From: Diphasiastrum complanatum
Taxonomy: Eukaryota; Streptophyta; Lycopodiopsida; Lycopodiales; Lycopodiaceae
Length of the DNA: 64,000 nucleotides
Assembly (NCBI GenBank): GCA_029204225.1
Contig: CM055095.1
Location: forward strand, 44,109,184-44,173,183
Direction of reading: 5' to 3'
How positions within the stretch are numbered: the first letter of the stretch is position 1; each line of letters starts with the position of its first letter. Positions 54,494-64,000 of this stretch are shown piece by piece. The position numbers and the translations under genes were made by a program. A model generated the notes under the pieces. That model was not told where the DNA came from. It made no database searches and saw only the letters and a program-made list of their open reading frames with translations.

Positions 54494-56551
54494 TTAAACA
54501 CCATAACTTTGGTTTTGGCCACATTCACTGACAATCCCCACTGAATACAACAGGAGTGAAGCGCATCCAGATGCCGTTGCAGGCCTTCCCTCTAGTGATA
54601 CAACTCCTGATACTCGGATCCGGCCAATAACTCGTTTGTACAATACCACAACTGCCTGTATGATATCCTCCTGGAAGCCACAATCCCAAAGCCTCCGTAT
54701 CAATAAATGTCTAGGCACCGAGTCAAAGGCTTTGCGAAAATCCACAAAGCAGCAGTAAACACGCTCTCTCATGGCCTTAGCCTCCTCAATGATGGCTCTC
54801 AAGGTGAAAATATGATCGGATGTAGTATATCCTGGTCTGAAACCAGCTTGGCCAATGGCATGCAATGCTCTAGTATCCATCTCTGTACTGATCTCTGACT
54901 GAAGAATAGAACCATAGACCTTGGCAAAGAGGTGGCTGATCATGATGGTACGATAGTTGTCGACTTTCATGAGATCACCGCCTTTATGGATAGGATAAAT
55001 AAGGTTTGTGGACCAAGGGGAGGGGAAACCAGATGTAATAGCGCGGTTAAATAGGAAAGAGAGAAAGGGTGAGAGGATGTCAACGGCCTGCTTCAAGAGT
55101 TCAGCCTCTAGATCGTCAATGTCTTTGGCCTTATGTAGGTTTCACCGGTCGATGGCCTCTTTTACTATGTCCGGAGAGAATATATTAGAGGTACATGTGT
55201 ATGGGTGTGTGGGAAGTGGAGGAGTATCAGGTACAATGTACAACAATGTGGCATAGATCACCCATGTGCTAAGATCTGTGATCCGGGGTGGAGGTGCTCG
55301 TGAGAGGAATTTTTGCCAAAAAGAACGCGACGAGGAGCTAAAGTGAAGGTCCATCATCTTCTTCCCCTTGCAAATTTCATATGCAATTTTCTTTCTGCGG
55401 GTGGTTCTACGATATACACGAGATAAGTCCTTTGCAAGATGAGGGAGGTGGCAGCGTGCAAAAATCAAGTTCAGATGAAGTTGGTTACATTCGTGGTCAT
55501 ACCAAGGGTTATGCGGTCTATGTCGTAAGTGCTTGGGCCGTGGGGATGGAAAAGCAAGGGATGCAGAGGTATGCAGGGTCCGAACAAGAAAAAGAGACTA
55601 GTCTGCCAAAGTAGTTGCATAGGGAAAATGGGTCAGGAGATCAGATAAGATTTCCCGATACAGAGGGGTTTTTTGAGGGTTATAGCGGTAGACGGTCTTT
55701 TCACTAGGGGTGAATGTACTAGCACAGGGGGTGTGAAGAAGGCCAATAGAGAGAGAGAGGTATGAGTGGTCAGACAGGGTGGTACGGTGAACCAAGAAAG
55801 ATGAAATGTAGGGGAGGAGAGACGGCAATCCCATGAAATAGTCAACAACACTACTCCCTCCGCTATGTGGAAAACAGGTAAAGTCACCTGAATCAGGCCA
55901 CTGCAATAAGCCATTATAAATGGCCAATCCGTGAGCCTCGCCCAACTGAAGCATCAGCTCTCCATATGCGGTAACTGGACCCTCTGCATCTGCTTATCGT
56001 CGCCGGAGGCCAAGATCATCCCAGTCTAAAGCATGTATCCGTTGTGGATCATCCTCTGCTCTATGAAACTCTGTCTGCCTGGATCCAGTCCTGGCATTAA
56101 AGTCGCAAGCTATGAGAATATAACCCCGCTCCTCGTATCTGATAATGTCTGAAGAGATATCCAAGTAAGGTGACTCCTCATCTGATGTGAAAACTGATGT
56201 GTCTGGTGGAAAATAGCAAACAGCTAGAAAAAGGTCTCGGTTCAGTCCCGTCAGAGTCCGGTCCACCCGAATCCAAATATAGCGAGCTCGCTCATCAGTA
56301 TGCACCAACTCGACCCAAGGCCGAATGAAGTCACGGACTAAGCAAGCCACCCCACCAGAACCCTGATCTGTCAATGCTCTTGTCACCCTCCGATGTGCAG
56401 AGAACCAACAAAAACCCGCAACAGCCGATAGACCTCTCTCAGGACTCTCATGTGTCTCGGTAAGTAGTAAGATATCACCCTCAGTGCAAAAAACTTTAAA
56501 ATCTCCGATGGTAGCTGAAGAATGAGTGCCATTGCAGTTCCATAATCTCAA
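54494..56551 (-). pseudogene. LINE ORF2, copy 15, RT active site deleted
   Basis: The endonuclease is well preserved: RLWNCNGTHSSATIGDF, LLLTETHESPERGLS, AVCYFPPDTSVF, CDFNARTGSRQTEF, HSGGSSVVDYFMG, TLSDHSYLSLS. A UAA at 55995 splits it. The linker and RT N-terminal part follow (GQAGFRPGYTTSDH, CFVDFRKAFDSVPR). Then a deletion of about 65 residues removes the whole S-P-T-L-F to YxDD segment, joining RVSGVVS to EGRPATA in another frame. It is inactive. Confidence 0.85.
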
Positions 56552-56568
56552 CCGCGATGCTCTAGAAA

Positions 56569-56611
56569 GAGCCCCCGAACCGCTACCTAGTCCGAAGGGC
56601 CATGCTCCCTA
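56569..56611 (-). promoter_or_regulatory. UAG plus junction hairpin, LINE copy 15
   Basis: UAG is at 56611-56609 (followed by GGA). The stem arms are 56601-56590 and 56580-56569, loop TAGGTAGCG, with mostly paired positions including several G-U. The frame is open from the UAG into RLRLWNCNG. Confidence 0.6.
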
Positions 56612-57298
56612 TTTGTCAGGATTCGGAGGATCAATGTATTGAGCTTTGCCATCCCGATAAATTACCCTCTTCCCCAACGCTTTTGCCTCACTGAATGCCT
56701 TTTTCCGATTTGCAACCTGCATGGGAGTGAGATCATCATCCATAAATATAAGTATACCTCTAAGCTTAGCCCACAGTTTGAGGGTTGCCCGTCTCTCTTC
56801 CAAATTCGTGAAGCGAACAATGAGTGTAGAAGAGTCTCGTTTGGTTCTCCAAGCTCTATCCAACCCTTCGGAGTGGTGGGAGAGTGTGCTTGAAAGAAAG
56901 CTGGTTGCTTCAGTCTTTGGATCATTGGTGTCTTCAATTCCGCGGACCCTTATATTCAGGGTTTTGTACTCGCGCATTCGCTCTTCGGATATGGTGGCTG
57001 AAATGACTCGGTTGAAGGAGGGTGTACCTTCCTTAACATCTTCCTTGAAAAGAGAGGCCCACGTTTTCGTCTCTATGCTGCTCTATCTTCTCTTCCAATT
57101 CTTGAATCTTGGTAGGTTCTCCTTCATTACTTATTGCTGCCTCCAAAGAAGTAATCCGGGTTAACATGGTTTCCCGCTCAGCGGAAATAGATTGAATGAT
57201 CCCTTGAAGCTGTCTCATTTCCTTTCGTAGAGAGGTCGATTCGTGTTTGATCTGCTCGATGTAGGAAAGAATGTACTGTTCAAATGACTTGGCAGGTG
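56609..57298 (-). pseudogene. LINE ORF1, copy 15
   Basis: Coiled coil (REMRQLQGIIQSISAERE, then TKIQELEEKIEQHRDEN), frameshift near 57050, RRM-like domain (YKTLNIRVRGIEDTNDPK, STLIVRFTNLEERRATLKL) and C-terminal domain (LRGILIFMDDDLTPMQVANR), ending YIDPPNPDK-UAG. Its N-terminal Pro-rich part lies on the far side of chromovirus D (63927-64000). Confidence 0.8.
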
Positions 57299-57748
57299 AG
57301 TTATGAACATAGCCACGGCCGATCTAGATTTAGTCTATGAAAGCATCACATAAGCAAGACTTAACCCTAGAAAGCAGGAGAGAGAAAGCTTAAAGAGACT
57401 AAAGAAGGAGATCATATCATAAGCCAAGTAACAAATGACACAGAATCCCTACTTATAGCCAAGAGGAAGCCCTAAAAGGAAGCTTCCAGTGGCTAGGGCC
57501 AAACTGAGAGGGAAAATAGTGCGCCCTCCAAGAAGGCCCCCACTCTCAGTAATATGACCAAATAACCAATATAGTGAATCATAGGGCCCAAGGCCAATAA
57601 TATGGTCTAAATGTCAATAATAGGGCCCAAGGCCAACCATATAGTCTAAATGTCAAATAATGAATAAAAAAGGGCCCAAAGCCTGCCTATGCATAAAGTA
57701 AAGTAAATGTAAATGGACATGGCGAATGTAATGAGCCGAGTCCATAAC
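57299..57748 (-). repeat. 3' LTR of chromovirus D
   Basis: A 450-bp LTR, AGTTATG...CATAACT. It is preceded in sense by the polypurine GGGGAG (57754-57749) and differs from the 5' LTR by about seven substitutions and one indel of about 10 bp (about 98% identical by eye). Confidence 0.9.
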
Positions 57749-57790
57749 TCTCCCCGACACAAAAATACCCAATTGCCATAAAGGACTGGA

Positions 57791-58342
57791 TCAAGTAACA
57801 GCAAGCCCTGGAGGATCAACTGGAACAGCATCTGGTGTAGTAACAACTGGAGCAACAGCTGATGTAGAGGAATCAACAAGTGCGGCAAGAGCACGAGCCT
57901 GATCCGCAAGTGACGGTGTATGATAAAAGACATCAATAGGCTCCCATGTGGCCTCCTCAACAGGACGACCATCCCACTGGACTAGGAACTGAATCTGCCG
58001 GCGGCGTCGACTATGATGCAAACGCACCTAAAGGATAGCAGCAGGTAATAAAGGAAAGAGATCCGGTGCAGTAGGAAACTCAGCATCACGAGGAGCATCA
58101 TCCTCAATAGCAGCACGTAATAAACTGACATGGAATATATCACAGGCACGTGTGGAAGCAGGAAGCTGAAGACGATATGTAACTGGACTAAGAACCTCCA
58201 ATATACAATAAGGCCCATAATAACGTGGTGCAAGCTTCTCAGTAGAAGCATGGCCCTGAATAAAATGATGACATGCAAACCGTAGGCGTAGATATACCAT
58301 ATCACCAACATGAAACTCAACATGACGTCGATGACGATCAAC
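57791..58342 (-). pseudogene. integrase tail and chromodomain, chromovirus D
   Basis: Follows a UAA at 58343-58345. The integrase C-terminal segment (ASTEKLAPRYYGPYCILEVL and ACDIFHVSLLRAA) ends at LLPAAIL, a UAG at about 58028, then a chromodomain (RRRQIQFLVQWDGRPVEEAT, WEPID). Without the two stops it would be one frame. Confidence 0.85.
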
Positions 58343-60097
58343 TTAAGCCTGATAACGCTGCTGGACCTGCTGCAAATGGGAACTGGCCTGGAGAATAAGC
58401 TCGCGAGCACCTGATAGAAATGAAGACAGTGTCACAGGTGTATCCTCGGGAGGAAGAGGAATACACGGTAAAAGAGGTGCATAACCATGAGATAATAAAA
58501 ATGGTGCAACGCCGGTGCTGGTACTAACAGAGCTGTTATAGCTATACTCTGCCAAACATAAGTGCTGATCCCAATCCGTCCCTGAAGGAGTAACAAAATG
58601 GCGCAAATAATCCTCAAGGATCCTGTTAAGGACCTCAGACTGCCCATCAGAAGTAGAATGATAAGCAGACCCCATAAAAAGCTGTACATCCAATATACGC
58701 ATAAGCTCTGTCCAGAGCAATAATGTAAACTTACTATCCCGATCAGAAAGGATAGTACGAGGAAACCCATGTAGGCGAAATATCTTTGAAAGGAACAAGC
58801 GTGCACACTGCTCTGCTGTGATAGTACCGCGGACGGGTATGAAATGTGCCTGTTTCGAGAACCTGTCAACTACCACCATACATGAATCGTGACCACGACG
58901 GGTGCAGGGAAGGCCAATGATGAAGTCCATAGAAACATCAGTCCACTGGCGGTGAGGAATAGGCCAACTCTGAAGCAAACCAACGGACTTAGCACGGGAG
59001 TACTTATTACGTAAGCAGAAAGGACAGGTACGAATAAGTACAACAAGCTCTTTCCCTAGGGATGGCCAATAGAAATGATCCTTAGGACGAGCATAAGACA
59101 TCTGAAAACCAAAATGACCCCCAACTGGGGACGAATGAGCATCCGACAACAACTTAGAACGGATACCCAAAGAACTAGGAATACAAAGGGAACCATAATG
59201 ATAAAGACAGTGGTCAACAATGGAATAAGCCTGATGAGGTGAAGACGACATAGGTGGAGCAGAACTATAAACATCACGAAAATCAGAACATGTAAGATAA
59301 GCAGATGGAAGATCATCAAACCAAGAAGGGATCGTGGCAACAAGGGTATTCAATAAAGCAGGAAGTCTAGACAATGCGTCAGCAGCAGTGTTAGCACGAC
59401 CAGGACGATACAAAATAGAAAAATCAAAAGATTGTAAAAACTGCAACCAACGAAACTGACGATCACTAAGATCACGCTGGGAGAAGAGATAATGTAAGGA
59501 CTGATGATCAGTAACGATATCAAAAGGAACACGGTACAGGTAATGGCGCCACTTCTTAAGAGCATAGATAATGGCAAGAAGCTCTTTCTCATGGACAGAA
59601 TAACGTTGCTCATAAGAGCGTAAACGACGCGACTCATAAGCAATAATACACTGAGACTGACGAAGCAAGGCACCCAAACCAACATTACTAGCATCGGTCT
59701 CAACAATATATTTTTGATCAAACTGTGGTAAACACAGGACAGAGGCCTCCACAACAGCACGACGAAGAGTGTCAAAGGCGAACTGACAATCAGAAGTCCA
59801 AACAAAAGCACTAGACTTCTTCAAAAGGGCATGAAGAGGGGCAGCCACAGTGGCAAAGTGAGGAACAGGACGACGAAGGTGAGTAGCGAGACCAAGAAAC
59901 ATACGAACATGGTGGACATCTGTGGGAACAGGCCAATCAGCGATTGCCCGAACCTTATGAGGGTCCAAACGAATACGACCATCACAAATGAGAAATCCTA
60001 AAAACTCAATCTCAACAACAGCAAAGGAACACTTAGAAAGTTTAGCAAACAACTGGTGATGAACAAGCAATTGAAAAACAGATGAAAGATGTAACAC
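58343..60097 (-). CDS. RT thumb, RNase H and integrase, chromovirus D (584 aa open)
   Basis: RT connection ([17 protein letters not shown]), RNase H ([55 protein letters not shown]), then integrase. The zinc domain is [10 protein letters not shown]...C-P-F-C. The catalytic D, D and E occur in [21 protein letters not shown] and [12 protein letters not shown]. All catalytic residues for RNase H and integrase are present. It lies downstream of a damaged RT core. Confidence 0.85.
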   Translation of the reverse strand: MLHLSSVFQLLVHHQLFAKLSKCSFAVVEIEFLGFLICDGRIRLDPHKVRAIADWPVPTDVHHVRMFLGLATHLRRPVPHFATVAAPLHALLKKSSAFVWTSDCQFAFDTLRRAVVEASVLCLPQFDQKYIVETDASNVGLGALLRQSQCIIAYESRRLRSYEQRYSVHEKELLAIIYALKKWRHYLYRVPFDIVTDHQSLHYLFSQRDLSDRQFRWLQFLQSFDFSILYRPGRANTAADALSRLPALLNTLVATIPSWFDDLPSAYLTCSDFRDVYSSAPPMSSSPHQAYSIVDHCLYHYGSLCIPSSLGIRSKLLSDAHSSPVGGHFGFQMSYARPKDHFYWPSLGKELVVLIRTCPFCLRNKYSRAKSVGLLQSWPIPHRQWTDVSMDFIIGLPCTRRGHDSCMVVVDRFSKQAHFIPVRGTITAEQCARLFLSKIFRLHGFPRTILSDRDSKFTLLLWTELMRILDVQLFMGSAYHSTSDGQSEVLNRILEDYLRHFVTPSGTDWDQHLCLAEYSYNSSVSTSTGVAPFLLSHGYAPLLPCIPLPPEDTPVTLSSFLSGARELILQASSHLQQVQQRYQA

Positions 60098-60801
60098 ATG
60101 CTCATCAAGAGTCTTACTAAAAACAAGAATATCATCAAAAGACGCATGATGTTATTCATCACATTCTGGAACGTAGGTGGACCATTAGTAACACCAAAAG
60201 GAAGAACACGAAACTCATACAAACCAAGATGGGTACGAAACGCAGTCTTGTGTTCGTCCGAAGGATGCATCCTAATCTGGTGATAGCCGGAACGTAAGTC
60301 TATCTTAGAAAGAAGATGAGAGGTGCCTAACTAGTCAAAGAGATCATCCATGTGAGGAATAGGATACTAGTTACGGATGGTCAACTTATTGAGGGCACGA
60401 TAATCAATGCAGAGGCGTTTGGAACCATCTTTCTTACTGACAAGGAGAACAGGGGCACCAAAAGGACTGTGACTAGGAACAATAAGGCCCTGATCTAGTA
60501 AAGCAGTAATCTGAAGCTCAACCTCATCACGCTCAGACTTAGACATACGGTAAGGAGGCCGGGAGGGAGGAGCAGAACCAGGACGCAAATCAATATGGTG
60601 GTTCACATCACGTAATGGTGGTAGCGTCGTAGGTTCTGAAAAGACAAATGCATACTGATGTAATAAGTCAGAGATCACCTGAGGAACAGCTGCTGGAGGA
60701 GAGGTAGTCACTGGAGAATCTGCTGCAGCACGCTGAACACATAGTAAAGTTGCACAATGAGCCTTAGGTAGGCTGCGGATAAACTGCTTCCCGCTGATCA
60801 G
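60098..60801 (-). pseudogene. RT core, chromovirus D, stops and deletion
   Basis: Continues in frame after the UAG at 60804-60802: [20 protein letters not shown], then a UAG where chromovirus C has the Q of R-N-Q-Y, a second UAG in [15 protein letters not shown] motif, and [21 protein letters not shown] deletion just before the active site leaves FDDILVF in another frame, so RT is lost. Confidence 0.85.
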
Positions 60802-62466
60802 CTAGAAATCTGCCTGAGAATCAATACCAGCAAGTGAGTGGGTCACTGCATCATGAACAAATGTCAATGTCTGCTGAGCCAGGTCCAAAGTAACCGCTCC
60901 CAATGAAGCAAACCAATCAGCACCAAGGATAAGGTCATAGCGCTCCAGAGGAATGATATAAAGATCTGCCTGTCCAGAAAAATCACCAATGCGGTAGGAT
61001 AATCCCTGAAACATCTGAGAACTAGGAAATGAGTGAGAACTGGCAACCTCGACTGTGAGAGGCTGTGGAGCAGGAATAGGTGAAGCGCGTATCCGGCTGA
61101 GGACATAACTGCTGATAAAGGAATGAGTGTTGCCGGTATCAACTAAAGCAATATACTCACGACCAGTAATGCGCACACGTAGCCGAATGGAGCGAGGACC
61201 GGGGCACCCTGTCCAGGTAGCATAAGCAAGCTGAGCATGGCAAGTAGCAGGAAGTAAATCAGTAGAAGGCTCAGGAGATAGATCAGGCTCATCAGATATA
61301 TGAATGTAGATATCGGACTCATCTGGGGTAGTGCCCTCATGGTAGAAAACAGCAGTAGAAGTAGGCAGGGGCTGGCGGCAATCACGGGCAATGTGGTCAG
61401 GACTCTTACAACAAAAGCAAAGACGCTTCTGCTGAATGTCAGCGAAATCTGCAGACGTGTAGACAAAAGCAGGACGAGGAGGCGAAGGCCGAGGAGCGGG
61501 AGAAGTAAGAGAAGAGGTCGGGACGACAGTGGATGGGGCAGATGGGGCCGGAGATGGTAGAGGTGAAAGAGATGGACGGGGTCGGGAAAAGCGAAAGGGA
61601 GCAGGATCAGGGTACTTATGCTGTAAAGTACTAGCAAGGGACATGGCCTCAACAAGTGTGGGTGGACGGAAAGAAGAGACATCGTATCGTAGAGCACCAC
61701 GAAGTCCAACAATGTAGCGAGAAATAAGCTCGGTGGGCTGAAGATCTGTAAAGAGGTAGGAAAGGTCCATAAACTGATCTGTATAGGAAGAAAGATCACC
61801 AGTCTGAGTAAGACTACGGAATATATCACGCTGGCGGCTCAGCCACTGAGGGTCAATCATAGCATGACGAAGATCACGACGAAAGGTAGGCCATAACTGG
61901 AGACCGTCCTGATCAGGGTCAAGTCGGTAGACCCGCCACCAAGTGGCAGCACGTCCATCTAAATGTAAGGCGGCTAACTGGATCTTCTGAGGATCAGTCT
62001 TAGGGTAAATCTGAAAATAAGTATCAAGCTTTGCAAACCAATTCTCTAACAAGTTCCCGTCAGAGGAACCAGAATAGGTGGCAAGCTGTACCCGATCACA
62101 AAAATCTCGAGCAAAATGTGGCTCAGGAGCTAGATGTCGTGGAAAATGTGACTCAGGAGCTGTAGGACGTGGAAAACCGGGTGGTGGGTTAGGTGGAAAA
62201 TGAGGCCCACCGCCAAAGGAAGTAGACGAGCATGGAAGTCCAAATGGAGACCCAAATGATGAATGAACAGGGGCTTTGCCAGGTCCATGTGGCTGTAAGG
62301 AATCAATCTGTGACTGCATAGTGGCAAAGCCGGTCTGTAGAGTGGTAAAACCGGTCATCATTTGGTCGAAACGACTACTGAGGAGAGTAAGAGAGTCACG
62401 CATATCAGCAAACTGTTCATCTAAAGGTCCGGAATGACTCGCAGGTGTAGTGGGTGAGCTAGCCAT
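60802..62466 (-). CDS. Intact gag-protease, chromovirus D (554 aa)
   Basis: Starts MASSPTTPASHSGPLDEQF. A coiled-coil segment with MQSQIDSLQPHGPGKAP, then the Ty3-type capsid region (NWFAKLDTYFQIYP, AATWWRVY, FMDLSYLFTDLQPTELISRY). The zinc knuckle C-F-C-C-K-S-P-D-H-I-A-R-D-C fits C-x2-C-x4-H-x4-C. An aspartic protease has VDTGNTHSFIS and LILGADWFASLG. It ends S-Q-A-D-F-UAG, with pol following in the same frame. Structural protein and protease appear able to function. Confidence 0.9.
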   Translation of the reverse strand: MASSPTTPASHSGPLDEQFADMRDSLTLLSSRFDQMMTGFTTLQTGFATMQSQIDSLQPHGPGKAPVHSSFGSPFGLPCSSTSFGGGPHFPPNPPPGFPRPTAPESHFPRHLAPEPHFARDFCDRVQLATYSGSSDGNLLENWFAKLDTYFQIYPKTDPQKIQLAALHLDGRAATWWRVYRLDPDQDGLQLWPTFRRDLRHAMIDPQWLSRQRDIFRSLTQTGDLSSYTDQFMDLSYLFTDLQPTELISRYIVGLRGALRYDVSSFRPPTLVEAMSLASTLQHKYPDPAPFRFSRPRPSLSPLPSPAPSAPSTVVPTSSLTSPAPRPSPPRPAFVYTSADFADIQQKRLCFCCKSPDHIARDCRQPLPTSTAVFYHEGTTPDESDIYIHISDEPDLSPEPSTDLLPATCHAQLAYATWTGCPGPRSIRLRVRITGREYIALVDTGNTHSFISSYVLSRIRASPIPAPQPLTVEVASSHSFPSSQMFQGLSYRIGDFSGQADLYIIPLERYDLILGADWFASLGAVTLDLAQQTLTFVHDAVTHSLAGIDSQADF

Positions 62467-63472
62467 GAGGAAGAAAAAGTAAGCGAGAAAAGAAATGTGC
62501 TAAACAATTGGACGAACTGAAGGAGAGGACATAAGTCGTCACAACAGGCACGCCAATGAAAAGACACAATAGAACTCGCGATGTAAGATGAACGGAAAGG
62601 ACAACTAAGTAAGAAATACCTCGTAACCGCAACCGGAAGTGAGCTGAAAAATAGCGGCGATATGTCGAGGTACCGGGCAGCCTCCAAAAAAGATGCTAAG
62701 GGCCCGACAACGTGGAGTAAACGGTGGGTAAAAGTATGGGAAACAATAATGGACTATGGGGCTGGAAAGGGAGCAGCCAAGGAAAGGAAGTGATAACAAA
62801 AAGGAGGTATGGGCAGCGAGGAAACAAGGCTGAAAAATCAGAGATCGCCCTTCAAGGGTAAAAAAAAGTTTGCGATAAAGACGAGGAGCAATCCCGATGC
62901 GCGATGAAGTTGGGTGGGAGTGGCTTTCTAAGCATCAAGGCGTGTTTGTATTGTCCGGGGTAGGGTTGCGAACACAGACAGCAGTGTAGGAGGGTGAGCT
63001 GAAATTGAGGCGGATGTAGGGCGCCAGCTATGGTGGAGTGTGGGCGTCCAAGAGAGGTAGTAAACGGCAAAAGAAAATTGGATCAAAAAGATGGGTTGGT
63101 AGGGCGCTAGGAGTGGCTGATGGAAGGTGGCGAATAGGGGTAGCAAAAAGCGGAAATTTTCAGCAAAGGAAGGAGCAGTAGGGCGCTGGTCAACAAGCAT
63201 GAGGGCGCCCAATAGGGCAGCAAATAGGAGGCAGTAGGGCGCCCAAAATAGGGGAGGAAAAAGGCTGAAAATGCAGCAGTAGGCAGCCAGCAAGAGGGCG
63301 CTAGAAATGGGCAGCAAGTGGGCGCCTGTCCTCCTCCGATCCGTCGTGAAAATCTGCAAGACAAGTGTGGAGAAATGCTGAAGATCCGGCTGAAAAATGG
63401 TGAAGATCCAAGCTGAAGATGGGCGCCCTCCTGTGAGAGAAAAATCTGCTCAATGGAGATGCTCAGGAAAGT
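62467..63472 (-). other. 5' leader of chromovirus D
   Basis: A non-coding leader of about 1 kb. Around ten GGGCGCC/GGGCGCT motifs, often next to CAGCA runs, occur at 63015-63430. Chromovirus C has the same motif type in its leader. A packaging or promoter role is speculation. Confidence 0.5.
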
Positions 63473-63484
63473 GATCTGATACCA
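63473..63484 (-). other. Primer binding site, chromovirus D
   Basis: The minus strand reads TGGTATCAGATC directly after the LTR, matching the initiator tRNA-Met type. Confidence 0.85.
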
Positions 63485-63926
63485 TGTTATGAACGTAGCC
63501 ACGGCTGATCTAGATTTAGTCTATGAAAGCATCACATAAGCAAGACGAAAGCAGGAGAGAGAAAGCTTAAAGAGACTAAAGAAGGAGATCATATCATAAA
63601 CCAAGTAACAAATGACACAAAATCCCTACTTATAGCCAAGAGGAAGCCCTAAAAGGAAGCTTCCAGTGGCTAGGGCCAAACTGAGAGGGAAAATAGTGCG
63701 CCCTCCAAGAAGGCCCCCACTCTCAGTAACATGACCAAATAACCAATATAGTGAATCATAGGGCCCAAGGCCAATAATATGGTCTAAATGTCAATAATAG
63801 GGCCCAAGGCCAACCATATAGTCTAAATGTCAGATAATGAATAAAAAAGGGCCCAAAGCCTGCCTATGCATAAAGTAAAGTAAATGTAAATGGACATGGC
63901 GAATGTAATGAGCCGAGTCCATAACT
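63485..63926 (-). repeat. 5' LTR of chromovirus D
   Basis: A 442-bp LTR. It has lost about 10 bp (TTAACCCTA region) that the 3' LTR and the LTR of chromovirus C retain. Confidence 0.9.
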
Positions 63927-64000
63927 GGTGTATAAATCTCAAGTATCACGAAACATGGGTGAGCAGGTGGAGGGCAGGGAGTGTGGACTAGATTGGTAGG
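63927..64000 (-). mobile_element. LINE copy 15, ORF1 N-terminal part beyond chromovirus D
   Basis: The minus strand is open and Pro-rich (H-T-P-C-P-P-P-A-H-P). It continues in frame across the GGTG duplication into the coiled coil at 57298, matching the Pro-rich/coiled-coil boundary of copies 5 and 7. Confidence 0.75.

Larger units (their letters stand above)
54011..57298 (-). mobile_element. LINE copy 15, 3' part (continues at 63927-64000)
   Basis: Contains ORF1 from the coiled coil onward, UAG and hairpin, ORF2 with two internal deletions, and the last bases of the 3' UTR with the stem-loop GTACC-TTAG-GGTAT at 54031-54044. Chromovirus D is inserted in ORF1 with a 4-bp duplication. Removing it would restore an open frame that matches the Pro-rich/coiled-coil boundary of other copies. 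The ORF2 C-terminal domain has been deleted: IQRLEVP is joined to the 3' end. Confidence 0.9.
57299..63926 (-). mobile_element. Ty3/gypsy chromovirus D, 6.6 kb, recent but inactivated
   Basis: A complete element with 5' LTR, primer site, leader, gag-protease, UAG, RT-RNase H-integrase, chromodomain, polypurine tract and 3' LTR. A GGTG target duplication flanks it (57295-57298 and 63927-63930). The LTRs are nearly identical, which indicates a young insertion, yet pol carries several UAG/UAA codons and an RT deletion. It is inserted in ORF1 of LINE copy 15. Confidence 0.95.

Noticed and set aside
60802..60804. Idea that the UAG/UAA codons are removed by U-to-C RNA editing, as in fern organelles
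   Set aside because: That editing is organellar; these are nuclear retroelements, and C-to-T decay or readthrough are simpler explanations.
1..64000. Search for CRISPR arrays, rRNA, tRNA genes, prokaryotic operons or toxin systems
   Set aside because: The only tRNA-like matches are 10-16-nt primer sites of LTR elements, and the regular repeats are microsatellites and LTRs.

Overview
The window is nuclear DNA of a vascular plant with a large, repeat-rich genome. Three things point to this. Ty3/gypsy chromoviruses carry plant-type tRNA-iMet primer sites. Ty1/copia and LINE debris is dense. On the minus strand lie exons of the DNA-damage kinase ATM, whose reading frame aligns without gaps to the Arabidopsis ATM N-terminal region as I remember it. 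A fern or another non-flowering plant seems more likely than an angiosperm, because the LINEs encode an L1-ORF1p-like ORF1 without a zinc knuckle and one ATM intron exceeds 30 kb. That placement is inference.

Layout. ATM runs right to left, with exons at 48134-48195, 47978-48052, 46898-46939, 46622-46692, 46030-46078, 10985-11056 and about 8753-9011. Two further phase-compatible exons lie at 7485-7574 and 7312-7398. The intron between 46029 and 11057 is about 35 kb and is almost all retroelement. From left to right it holds: a non-autonomous LTR element (11617-19369) with a chromovirus inserted inside it (12172-17849); a chromovirus 3' end (19688-20984); and a long, mostly plus-strand array of LINE copies (20985-45480). 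That array contains a chromovirus insertion (22814-26117), an inverted LINE segment and two retrocopied host mRNAs. A minus-strand LINE array lies at 1-4385. A second LINE cluster lies at 48378-64000, upstream of the first visible ATM exon, and a 6.6-kb chromovirus is inserted in one of its LINEs (57299-63926).

The LINE family is the main interest. (i) Copies end in ACATTAATAAAG followed by a (CT)n or (CTTT)n tail instead of poly(A). The next copy often begins directly after the tail, which gives head-to-tail arrays as if new copies insert into the microsatellite tails of old ones. (ii) About 20 nt before the tail is a 5-bp stem with a 4-nt loop whose base pairs change in a compensatory way between copies. 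(iii) ORF1 ends in UAG-G, followed after 6-7 nt by a GC-rich 12-13-bp stem with a 9-nt loop, again with compensatory changes. In four of six copies ORF2 continues in the same frame through this hairpin. This resembles gammaretroviral UAG readthrough and suggests that ORF2 is made as an ORF1-ORF2 fusion. (iv) One copy is ORF1-only and lacks the hairpin. (v) Two copies are joined at their 5' side to host mRNA sequence, and one copy shows an inversion of the twin-priming type.

The two related chromoviruses at 22814-26117 and 57299-63926 also share an in-frame UAG between gag-protease and pol. No autonomous element in the window looks fully intact, and I saw no tRNA, rRNA, CRISPR or prokaryotic feature.
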